A stretch of 6,427 bases of DNA, taken from Aequorivita sp. (GTDB lineage Bacteria > Bacteroidota > Bacteroidia > Flavobacteriales > Flavobacteriaceae). The notes under the pieces are model-generated. The model saw only the letters and a program-made list of their open reading frames with translations, did no database searches and was not told where the DNA came from. A program made the position numbers and the translations under genes. The DNA lies in NCBI GenBank assembly GCA_020435865.1, contig JAGQYZ010000230.1:1-6427 (forward strand). Reading direction: 5' to 3'. This document shows positions 1 to 6,427 of the stretch, one piece after another. Position 1 is the stretch's first letter; the number at the start of each line of letters is the position of its first letter.

Positions 1-1133
1 TTTTTCACCCTTAAATATTTTTCATCGATCTTTCTGCTGCGATACCCCAATAAGTGTAAAAAATTCTTTGTAAAAAAACGGGCAATCTTTAAATTAACAA
101 TCAATTCATTTTTTTTATTAGAAGCCCAGTAAACACCTGGAAGTAAAGGTAAAATTCTATCGAAATGAATTTTCCGCAATACTTTTGAAATATTCAAAAA
201 CACTTTGGGTATTGTACGGATCATAAAAAAACCATCATTACCTTTTCCTTGGTACAAAGGCATAAAAATACGACAGTTTAGACGTGCAATTATGGTTTTT
301 CCATTACTCGTTGCTAGATGCTGCCCTTTTTTTACTATTTGGAAATTTTTAAAACCAAGATTCATTGAAAATTCTACAAGAGGTTTAATTTCATACTTTT
401 TAAAAATCTCATAGAAAGATTGCAATCCCTTTGTCTTGTTAGATAAATGGTTGAAGTATTTTTCAAAGTCTATTTTATCTTTTGGGATACTTCCGCAGAA
501 AACAAGTGATAAATTTATAAATGCTACATGATTATCAATGGCATCAAGATCTTCGTGCTGACCACCCTCAAACCCAAAGGCAATATAACCCAGTTCATTG
601 GTATAACTAAGTAGAGCTCCTTCTAAAAACTCCTCAATTCCTAGAATTATGGGCACTGGATATTGAGAAGTGTACTCTCTATTTAATAGGCTGTCATTAA
701 CTGTAATGAAAGGGACTGTTTGGCTGGAAGTGGTATGTAAATCAAAGAAATAGAAAGGTCCCTTTTCTTCGTTAAGGATGTTTTTTATGGTTAGATAAAT
801 ATCTTTTAGCTCTTTAAATTCAGGGTTCGCAAGGTCATAATCCCCATCTGCAAGGTTATTGAGATTTTCTTGGGTCCATAATCTGTTTAAATCATTTTTC
901 TGATATCTAACCTTTTTCTGCAATGCTGGAAGATTACCTGCAATAGCATAAATATTCCCTTTGGAATTAATTTTTTCTAAATTTAACACCTTCAGCACCT
1001 TGTCTAATGCTATTACACCTGCGGGCTCATTCCCGTGTATACCGCCAATAAAAATGAGTGTGGGACCTTCGACGGTACCTTTTATGTGGCCAATAATTCT
1101 ATTGTAGATGTCTTTATTAGAAACTTTAGTCAT
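1..1133 (-). CDS. Succinylglutamate desuccinylase/aspartoacylase family zinc hydrolase (3' end cut by window edge)
   Basis: The frame is open from the ATG at 1133-1131 to the left edge: 377 complete codons, no stop seen. The family removes N-acyl groups from amino acids through a zinc-bound water. Motifs in order: GGIHGNEPAG at residues 30-39 (H33 and E36 as zinc ligands), DLNRLW at 81-86 (the Asn-Arg substrate-binding pair), FDLHTTSS at 130-137 (H133, third zinc ligand) and FEGGQHED at 188-195 (E189, matching the catalytic Glu). All catalytic positions are therefore intact. About 180 residues follow the last motif, and the stretch after residue 303 is rich in Lys, Arg and hydrophobic residues. 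No signal peptide is visible, so it is likely cytoplasmic. The start overlaps the end of the upstream ligase gene by 8 bases, implying one operon and translational coupling. Family is secure; substrate is not: the genes of arginine succinyltransferase catabolism are not in view, so naming it astE would be unsupported. Confidence 0.93.
   Translation of the reverse strand, partial: MTKVSNKDIYNRIIGHIKGTVEGPTLIFIGGIHGNEPAGVIALDKVLKVLNLEKINSKGNIYAIAGNLPALQKKVRYQKNDLNRLWTQENLNNLADGDYDLANPEFKELKDIYLTIKNILNEEKGPFYFFDLHTTSSQTVPFITVNDSLLNREYTSQYPVPIILGIEEFLEGALLSYTNELGYIAFGFEGGQHEDLDAIDNHVAFINLSLVFCGSIPKDKIDFEKYFNHLSNKTKGLQSFYEIFKKYEIKPLVEFSMNLGFKNFQIVKKGQHLATSNGKTIIARLNCRIFMPLYQGKGNDGFFMIRTIPKVFLNISKVLRKIHFDRILPLLPGVYWASNKKNELIVNLKIARFFTKNFLHLLGYRSRKIDEKYLRVK
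1126..1133 (-). other. Stop/start overlap of the two operon genes
   Basis: On the minus strand the sequence reads ACAATGACTAA. The ATG (1133-1131) starts the hydrolase and the TAA (1128-1126) ends the ligase, giving an 8-base overlap in different frames. There is no purine-rich ribosome binding site just upstream of this ATG, so re-initiation by ribosomes finishing the ligase is the likely way the hydrolase is translated. The mechanism is inferred; the overlap is seen directly. Confidence 0.85.
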
Positions 1134-2994
1134 TGTCAAAACTGATAACGTCTTTAATGGTTATAATTCCAACTAGATCCTTATTATCAACAACTGGCAG
1201 ACATCCAATTTCGTTTTTTTTCATTGTCTTGATTGCATCCGTTATTTCTGTTCTGGGTGTTGTAACAATCACATTTTTTTGCATAATATCAGTTACTTTA
1301 AGTTTTGAGTTATCATTTTTATGATTTTTAAATTTCTGAATATGTGTCCAAGTGAGTAAACCGGTCAGTTTTCCGGATCCATTTTCTACTGGCATATGGT
1401 GGATTTTTTTCCAAAGCATTAGCTGCGTAGCCAAATTGGCTAAATCATGTTCTTGAACTGTATATAGCTCAGTAGTCATAATATGACTTACAAGATGTGC
1501 TTCCTGTTTAAGATAGCCTTCCTTTTTTATTTTTGGCCAGCGATGCACAGGAATATTCTTTTTTTGGTTTTTGTACATTGCTCTGGTAATAAGGCGCAGT
1601 GCATTGTCTTTTCGTACACTATTTTTTAAGAATCGATAATTTTTTGTTATCCATTCTGAACCCGTTTGACCATTCAATCTATCTTCAATGATACCAAGCA
1701 ATTGTAATCTATCTCCATCATTAACTTTTGCTTTTTTTAAACCTTCGTGTGCAATGGGGAGTAATTCAGTAGATAATAATTCGTTGGCAGTAATTGGTTT
1801 TCCTTTCCAAATCAAGATAGATTCACGTCCCGTTCTAGATGCTTTTATAAAGTTTGATTTTGCATCCCGAAAATCCATTATCTTCGACATATCGTCAAAT
1901 TCCGAGGGGCGACCAATCATAAGCCCTACCCAAAGAGCAAAATTTGCCATTTCATCAAGGGTTGATGGTCCAGCAGGTATATATCTGTTTTCTATCCGCA
2001 CATGTGCTTTTCCGCCACTAGTTCCATAACAAGGTCTGTTCCAACGATAGACTGTTCCATTATGTAAATTAAGTGCTTGAAGTTTTGGGATCCCTCCGTT
2101 TTTTAATTCATTTAGAGAATCACTTGATATTTCTTTAGTCAAAATTATTTTATGCTGTGCTATATCATCTTTGAATATTTCGGCTATAGAGCCTGTGGCC
2201 CATTTTTTTCCAAAAGACACCCTTGGCTCTTGATCTTTTAAAACGTAGGATTGCCTCCTAATATCAATACTTTGTTGAAAAAGGGCAATGCGTGTCTCAC
2301 ACCATAATTCCCGTCCAATTAACAAAGGCGAGTTGGTAGTGATAGACATTATTGGACCAGAGATTGCCTGCGCCCAGTTATAACTGGAAATAAAATCTTC
2401 TGGTGAAATTTGTAAATGAAGCTGAAAACTAGTGTTACAAGCTTCAAAAAGTACAGATGCATGTGAAATTGACAATTCTTCAACACCTTTTATGTACATT
2501 CGAAAATCGGCACCTTTTGCAGATGTCAACAGATTATTTAATGCCCAATATCGTGGTTGGGGGGTTAGAAAATCCAATTCAAGTTCTGTCTTGCTAATAG
2601 TAGGCAATATTCCGGTTAAAACAATTTTTGAGTTAAAAATTTCAGCTTCATTTTTTGCTTTTTTCAAAAGTGAGTTTAGCTGTTTGCTAACTTTCTGAAA
2701 ACAATCACCTTTAAGTTCAAATGGATCTAGATTAATTTCAAGATTGTATTGTGCTAGTTCGGTAGTAAAATGATTGTCATTAATTGCATTAAGTATAACT
2801 CCAGAATTTTTTGCCGGGCGCCAATTTTCATTAACTAGACAGAATTCCTGTTCGGCGCCAATACGATGATTGCCACTCTCTATCAAGTTTTTTTTTAACA
2901 TTTTTTCCAATGCCTCAATATCATTTATAAGATGCTGAATAAAATCAGATCTTATTTTCTCGTTAACCAGATTTTTTAAATTGTGTTCTCCCAT
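1126..2994 (-). CDS. GCS2-family carboxylate-amine ligase (glutamate-cysteine ligase-like) fused to a CBS domain pair
   Basis: The 622-residue protein has two parts. Residues about 40-470 are a GCS2-type (glutamine synthetase-fold) ligase, a family that uses ATP to join a carboxylate, usually glutamate, to an amine. Visible motifs are RIGAEQEF at 44-51 (acidic metal/substrate strand), SFQLHLQI at 189-196 and HVRIENRYIPAGPS at 331-344 (basic/acidic active-site strand). Residues about 501-552 and 567-617 are two CBS repeats; the second ends in GIITIKDV with the usual Asp, while the first ends in GLLTWTHI with His in that place. CBS pairs commonly bind adenine nucleotides, so allosteric control by energy state is a reasonable inference. 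Stand-alone YbdK-type ligases are much shorter (roughly 370 residues) and lack CBS domains. No signal peptide is seen; it is likely cytoplasmic. The ATG at 2994 is the only good start before the first motif; no Shine-Dalgarno precedes it. It is first in an operon with an aspartoacylase-like hydrolase. Calling it gshA would over-reach, since the substrate is unknown. Confidence 0.93.
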   Translation of the reverse strand: MGEHNLKNLVNEKIRSDFIQHLINDIEALEKMLKKNLIESGNHRIGAEQEFCLVNENWRPAKNSGVILNAINDNHFTTELAQYNLEINLDPFELKGDCFQKVSKQLNSLLKKAKNEAEIFNSKIVLTGILPTISKTELELDFLTPQPRYWALNNLLTSAKGADFRMYIKGVEELSISHASVLFEACNTSFQLHLQISPEDFISSYNWAQAISGPIMSITTNSPLLIGRELWCETRIALFQQSIDIRRQSYVLKDQEPRVSFGKKWATGSIAEIFKDDIAQHKIILTKEISSDSLNELKNGGIPKLQALNLHNGTVYRWNRPCYGTSGGKAHVRIENRYIPAGPSTLDEMANFALWVGLMIGRPSEFDDMSKIMDFRDAKSNFIKASRTGRESILIWKGKPITANELLSTELLPIAHEGLKKAKVNDGDRLQLLGIIEDRLNGQTGSEWITKNYRFLKNSVRKDNALRLITRAMYKNQKKNIPVHRWPKIKKEGYLKQEAHLVSHIMTTELYTVQEHDLANLATQLMLWKKIHHMPVENGSGKLTGLLTWTHIQKFKNHKNDNSKLKVTDIMQKNVIVTTPRTEITDAIKTMKKNEIGCLPVVDNKDLVGIITIKDVISFDND

Positions 2995-3030
2995 GTTGAA
3001 AATTTAAAAGAATTGATTGAGGCTATTTTC

Positions 3031-3038
3031 CAAAAATA
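3031..3038 (-). promoter_or_regulatory. Candidate -7 box for the ligase/hydrolase operon
   Basis: On the minus strand this reads TATTTTTG, a full match to the Bacteroidota -7 consensus TAnnTTTG. It lies 36 bases before the ATG at 2994, which would give a leader of about 30 bases. No clear TTG-type -33 element is found at the expected spacing; the nearest CAA/CAAA on the plus strand (3074, 3080) is too far. In such AT-rich DNA a chance match is possible. The rest of the 189-base divergent gap shows no hairpin or operator that can be supported. Confidence 0.35.
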
Positions 3039-3150
3039 ATTAATCAGCATCATTATAAATATGATAAGCGTCACAACTACAAAACTTTTCATTCCGATAA
3101 AATATACTTCGTTTTAACTTATTTTTAAGATTTAAATACCCTTCACATAG

Positions 3151-3158
3151 TATCTTTA
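3151..3158 (+). promoter_or_regulatory. Candidate -7 box for the M16 peptidase gene
   Basis: TATCTTTA fits the TAnnTTTG box except for the last base and lies 25 bases before the ATG at 3184. The same octamer occurs upstream of the next plus-strand gene (6133-6140). No convincing -33 TTG/TTTG element is visible at the expected spacing. It is supported only by position and partial consensus. Confidence 0.3.
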
Positions 3159-3183
3159 AAACTTTCCTAAAAATCAATTTATT

Positions 3184-6051
3184 ATGTTTAAAACCGCTTT
3201 TAAAATTAGCTTCATAGCGCTTGCTTCTTTAGCTCTTTTTGCCATTTCATGTAAAAACGAAAAAGTCACTACTGATGAAGATAGTGCAAAACTTTCTGTT
3301 CCATTTGAAAAATATGAACTCGCCAACGGGCTTGATGTAATTCTTCACCAAGACAAAAGCGACCCTATTGTTTCACTTGCCATTCAATACGGCGTAGGTT
3401 CTAACCGTGAAAAGACTGGACGAACTGGGTTTGCACATTTGTTTGAACACATGCTTTTTCAGGAATCTGAAAATGTACCACAGGATCAATTCTTTAAAAC
3501 AATTCAAGATGCAGGAGGAACGCTGAACGGCGGAACTTGGAAGGATGGAACGGTTTATTATGAAGTTGTCCCCAAAAACGCAATGGAAACTGTAATGTGG
3601 CTAGAAAGTGACCGAATGGGATATTTGATAAATACGGTAACAGAGGCTGCTTTTGAAAATCAGCAAGAAGTGGTTCAAAATGAAAAACGCCAACGGGTTG
3701 ACAATAATCCATACGGCCACACGAGCTGGGTGATAGATAAAGCACTCTATCCTGAAGGCCATCCATACAATTGGCAAGTTATTGGTGAATTGGAAGACCT
3801 TCAAAATGCAACTGTAGATGATGTAAAGGAATTTTACGACCGCTTTTATGGTCCTAACAATGCAACCTTAGTATTGGCTGGTGATTTTGACACGGCTGAA
3901 GCCAAAAAAATGATTGAAAAATATTTTGGAGAAATAAAACGGCGTCAAGAAGTAGAACCACTTAAACCAGAACCAGTAACATTGGCTGAAACAAAAAGGC
4001 TTTATCATGAAGATAATTTTGCCACTGCGCCACAGCTTAATATGGTTTGGCCAACAGTAGAGCAATATACCGATGATGCATACGCACTTGATTTTCTTGG
4101 GCAAATTCTATCAGAAGGAAAAAAGGCACCCCTTTATAAAGTATTGGTAAAAGAAAAAGATCTTACGGCTAGAACAAATGCATACAATAACTCAAGTGAA
4201 TTGGCTGGCGATTTTCAAATTTCAATAACTGCTAACAATGGTGTTGACCTAGATTCTATAGAGAGTGGAATTAATGAAGCTTTTGCTCTTTTTGAAAAAG
4301 AAGGTGTAACCGACCGCGATATTGAACGAATTAAAGCTGGCTTGGAAACCCAATTTTATAATGGAATTAGCAGTGTTTTAGGGAAATCTTTTCAGCTTGC
4401 CAGATACAATGTTTTTACTGGCGACCCCGGTTTTATAACTCAAGATATTGAAAACATCAAAAAAGTCACGAAGGCAGATGTTATGCGGGTTTACAACAAA
4501 TATATTAAGGATAAGCCCTATGTAATGACCAGCTTTGTTCCAAAGGGACAGATTGAATTGATTGCAGAAAATTCTGAAAAAGCAAATGTTGTTGAGGAAG
4601 AAATTAAGGAAAATGTTATCAAAAATGTAGAAGAGGAACATACAGAAATCGTAAAAACCCCTTCCAACTTTGACCGTTCAAAACCACCTGTACAAGGACC
4701 AGCACCAGAGCTGAATGTTCCTGAACTATGGACTGTAAATCTAGAAAACGGTATGAAAGTTTCTGGAATTGAGCAAGATGAAATTCCAACTGTAAACTTC
4801 AGCTTGGTGATTGAAGGTGGCCATTTGCTGGACGATATGAAAAAGAACGGTGTCGCAAATTTGATGAGCGATATTATGATGGAGGGAACGGCAAATAAAA
4901 CTCCAGAACAATTGGAAGAAGAAATTGATCTTTTGGGAGCGAGTATTAGAATGTACACTACAGATGAATCTATCGTTATTCGTGGAAACACATTGACTCG
5001 TAATTTCGACAAAACCATGGATTTGGTTACCGAAATCCTCTTGGAACCACGCTGGGATGAAGAAGAACTTGGACGAATAAAAACAAAAACCATCAATCAA
5101 ATTGAGCGTTCGGATGCCAATCCAAATGCTGTTGCAAACAGAGTTTACAACAAAGTACTTTATGGGGCAGATCATATTTTCAGTTATCCAACTTCGGGAA
5201 CTGTTGAATCTGTGAAAGCAATTACTATGAATGATTTAAAAGATTATTACAACAAAAACTTTTCACCTTCCATAAGCACGTTCCAAGTTGTTGGAAAAAT
5301 TGATAAAAATGCTGTACTTAAAGATTTGAAAGGTTTGGAAGATCGTTGGGCCGCAAAAGACGTCACGATACCTGAATATCCAATTGCGAATAACCGTGAC
5401 AAAGCTTCACTGTATTTTGTGGATATGCCAAATGCAAAACAATCGGTTATTGATATAGGTTATATTGCTCTACCAAGAACCGACAAGGATTTTTATCCAG
5501 CTGAAGTGATGAATTATAAATTGGGTGGTTCTTTTTCAGGGAATGTGAATTTAATTCTTCGTGAAGAAAAAGGATATACGTATGGAGCCCGAACTAATTT
5601 TAGCGGCAGTAAAATTCCAGGTACTTTTACAGCTTCATCAAGTGTTAGAACAAATACTACTGGGGAATCTGTTCAAATTTTCAGGGATGAAATTTCAAAA
5701 TACAGAGAAGGTATTTCTCCGGAAGATCTTGAATTTACTAAGAATGCCCTTATAAAATCAAATGCGCGCCGTTTTGAAACACAGGGTTCGCTTTTAGGCA
5801 TGTTGCAGGAAATTAACGAATATAATCTACCCGCAAATTATATTGAAAACGAAGAGGCAACCATTAAAAATATGACTTTAGAGCAACACAAAGCGCTGGC
5901 AAATAAATATTTGGACGCTTCAAAAATGGCGTATTTGGTGGTTGGCGATGCTGCTACACAATATGCACAATTCAAAAACATGGGCTTTGATGAAGTGAAA
6001 CTCTTAGATAAAAGTGGTGAGGAAGTAAAACTAGAGGATGTGAAAATGTAG
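3184..6051 (+). CDS. Two-domain M16 family zinc metallopeptidase (pitrilysin/insulinase type), predicted lipoprotein
   Basis: This 955-residue protein is a single-chain M16 peptidase. Residues 1-22 form a Lys-containing, hydrophobic signal followed by Cys23 (LFAISC), a slightly atypical lipobox (Ala at -3), so it is probably a lipoprotein in the cell envelope. The N-terminal half (about 35-455) has the inverted zinc motif HLFEH at 85-89 and the downstream Glu in VVQNEKRQ (E167, 78 residues on), so it should be catalytic. An acidic Glu/Lys-rich and then Pro-rich linker spans about 460-512. The C-terminal half (about 515-930) is a diverged copy: at the aligned place GFAHLFEHM becomes GVANLMSDIM, losing all zinc residues, but it keeps LREEKGYTYGAR (R793, Y798/Y800), typical of the substrate-holding partner. 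These enzymes enclose and cut short unfolded peptides. The start is fixed by the signal peptide; no Shine-Dalgarno is present. It is divergent from the ligase operon and followed by a terminator, so it is probably monocistronic. The physiological substrate cannot be told. Confidence 0.96.
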   Translation: MFKTAFKISFIALASLALFAISCKNEKVTTDEDSAKLSVPFEKYELANGLDVILHQDKSDPIVSLAIQYGVGSNREKTGRTGFAHLFEHMLFQESENVPQDQFFKTIQDAGGTLNGGTWKDGTVYYEVVPKNAMETVMWLESDRMGYLINTVTEAAFENQQEVVQNEKRQRVDNNPYGHTSWVIDKALYPEGHPYNWQVIGELEDLQNATVDDVKEFYDRFYGPNNATLVLAGDFDTAEAKKMIEKYFGEIKRRQEVEPLKPEPVTLAETKRLYHEDNFATAPQLNMVWPTVEQYTDDAYALDFLGQILSEGKKAPLYKVLVKEKDLTARTNAYNNSSELAGDFQISITANNGVDLDSIESGINEAFALFEKEGVTDRDIERIKAGLETQFYNGISSVLGKSFQLARYNVFTGDPGFITQDIENIKKVTKADVMRVYNKYIKDKPYVMTSFVPKGQIELIAENSEKANVVEEEIKENVIKNVEEEHTEIVKTPSNFDRSKPPVQGPAPELNVPELWTVNLENGMKVSGIEQDEIPTVNFSLVIEGGHLLDDMKKNGVANLMSDIMMEGTANKTPEQLEEEIDLLGASIRMYTTDESIVIRGNTLTRNFDKTMDLVTEILLEPRWDEEELGRIKTKTINQIERSDANPNAVANRVYNKVLYGADHIFSYPTSGTVESVKAITMNDLKDYYNKNFSPSISTFQVVGKIDKNAVLKDLKGLEDRWAAKDVTIPEYPIANNRDKASLYFVDMPNAKQSVIDIGYIALPRTDKDFYPAEVMNYKLGGSFSGNVNLILREEKGYTYGARTNFSGSKIPGTFTASSSVRTNTTGESVQIFRDEISKYREGISPEDLEFTKNALIKSNARRFETQGSLLGMLQEINEYNLPANYIENEEATIKNMTLEQHKALANKYLDASKMAYLVVGDAATQYAQFKNMGFDEVKLLDKSGEEVKLEDVKM

Positions 6052-6071
6052 AAACCGATTGTGTAAAGTAC

Positions 6072-6125
6072 AACCACGAATTCACGGATCATATGTAAAA
6101 ATATTCGTGTGTTCGTGGTTTTTTT
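6072..6125 (+). terminator. Rho-independent terminator after the M16 gene
   Basis: AACCACGAA (6072-6080) pairs perfectly with TTCGTGGTT (6112-6120); after a small TT/TG internal mismatch, CACG (6083-6086) pairs with CGTG (6106-6109), leaving a loop of about 19 bases. A run of seven T (6119-6125) follows immediately. The stem begins 20 bases after the TAG stop of the peptidase gene. There is no T tract on the opposite strand, so it acts on plus-strand transcription only. The stem sequence CCACGAATTCACG resembles repeats found between genes in many flavobacterial genomes. Confidence 0.85.
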
Positions 6126-6132
6126 ATTTCAT

Positions 6133-6140
6133 TATCTTTA
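6133..6140 (+). promoter_or_regulatory. Candidate -7 box for the DUF2891 lipoprotein gene
   Basis: TATCTTTA, identical to the octamer before the M16 gene, lies 18 bases before the ATG at 6159 and just past the terminator T tract. It matches TAnnTTT but ends in A, not G, and the region where a -33 element should be is taken up by the terminator stem. Some promoter is needed here because the terminator should stop transcription from upstream; this is the best candidate, but weak. Confidence 0.25.
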
Positions 6141-6158
6141 TCCAAACAATTAGTCATT

Positions 6159-6427
6159 ATGAACAGATTCTACTTTCTTTTTTTCTCAGCAATCCTTCTT
6201 TTCAGTTGTAATAATAGACAAAACGAAAGTGTACAGATTTCAAATAAAGTAGCGGACTCAGTTCAAAAAACATTTCCTGCACCAATGTTTACTTCAGCAG
6301 AAGCCAATAAATTGATTGAACTTCCATTACATTGTGTTGGCACAGATTATCCTTACAAACCGGGTGAAACACTGGAAAGCAAGGAAGATCTAGTTGAGCC
6401 TGTGACTGTCCATCCCATTTTTTACGG
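6159..6427 (+). CDS. DUF2891 family predicted lipoprotein (3' end cut by window edge)
   Basis: The first 89 codons are present and the frame is open to the right edge. Residues 1-16 are a short Arg-containing hydrophobic signal ending in LLFSC, a lipobox with Cys17 as the lipid-bearing residue, followed by a polar Asn/Gln/Ser-rich tether to about residue 40. The mature part begins with LPLHCVGTDYPYKPG (55-69) and then HPIFYG at the edge, which I recognise as the beginning of the DUF2891 domain; in the family this is normally followed by an Asp-Trp-His segment outside this window. The biochemical role of DUF2891 is not known to me. The lipoprotein signal places it in the periplasm or outer membrane. 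It is separated from the M16 gene by 107 bases holding a terminator, so co-transcription is unlikely. No Shine-Dalgarno is seen; the start is chosen because it gives the complete signal peptide. Recognition rests on memory of the family motif. Confidence 0.82.
   Translation, partial: MNRFYFLFFSAILLFSCNNRQNESVQISNKVADSVQKTFPAPMFTSAEANKLIELPLHCVGTDYPYKPGETLESKEDLVEPVTVHPIFY

Noticed and set aside
205..414. Open frame on the plus strand of 69 codons
   Set aside because: It lies antisense inside the hydrolase gene, whose frame is open and carries all family motifs; the antisense product is low-complexity and has no recognisable domain.
1..1133. Possible frameshift or pseudogene at the left edge, since the hydrolase has no stop in view
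   Set aside because: Translation in a single frame from 1133 to 1 is uninterrupted and all motifs occur in order; the missing end is due to the window boundary.
1688..2029. Plus-strand open frame of 113 codons opposite the ligase
   Set aside because: It covers the conserved HVRIENRYIPAGPS region of the ligase in antisense; no start-site signal or domain supports it.
1126..2994. Assigning the ligase as gshA of glutathione synthesis
   Set aside because: No glutathione synthetase gene is in view, the CBS fusion is not part of classical enzymes, and GCS2 family members use varied substrates.
3049..3065. Imperfect palindrome ATCAT-TATAAAT-ATGAT in the divergent gap
   Set aside because: Only five paired bases in very AT-rich DNA; not enough to call an operator.
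2995..3183. Riboswitch or small RNA in the divergent intergenic region
   Set aside because: No stable hairpins, T tract or recognisable aptamer core was seen in the 189 bases on either strand.
4518..5096. Long minus-strand open frame (192 codons) inside the M16 gene
   Set aside because: It is Ser/Ile/Phe-rich, as expected for the reverse complement of a Glu/Lys/Asn-rich coding sequence, and the plus-strand frame is a complete, well-matched peptidase.

Overview
The window is AT-rich DNA that looks like a member of the Bacteroidota, most probably a marine Flavobacteriaceae species. The reasons are the protein families present, two short lipoproteins-style N-termini ending in Cys, the absence of Shine-Dalgarno sequences before every start codon, and TAnnTTT-type boxes upstream of genes. 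The species assignment is an inference; nothing in the window names it.

Left half (minus strand, 1-2994): a two-gene operon read right to left. The first gene (1126-2994) encodes a 622-residue fusion of a GCS2-type carboxylate-amine ligase (glutamate-cysteine ligase superfamily) with a C-terminal pair of CBS domains. The second gene (start at 1133, running off the left edge) encodes a zinc hydrolase of the succinylglutamate desuccinylase/aspartoacylase family. Its start codon lies inside the end of the first gene (8-base overlap), so translation is probably coupled. An ATP-driven amide-bond maker with a putative nucleotide-sensing module is thus paired with an amide-bond hydrolase. The substrate is not known, and this is the most interesting part of the window.

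Centre (2995-3183): a 189-base divergent intergenic region that should hold promoters for both directions; only weak candidate boxes are visible.

Right half (plus strand, 3184-6427): a 955-residue single-chain M16 zinc peptidase with a lipoprotein-like signal. Its N-terminal half keeps the HxxEH zinc site and its C-terminal half is a degenerate copy. A strong rho-independent terminator follows (6072-6125). Then comes the start of a second predicted lipoprotein, of the DUF2891 family, cut by the right edge. The terminator suggests that the peptidase and the DUF2891 gene are separate transcription units. No RNA genes, CRISPR arrays, insertion sequences or phage genes were seen, and no gene-free stretch exceeds 300 bases.
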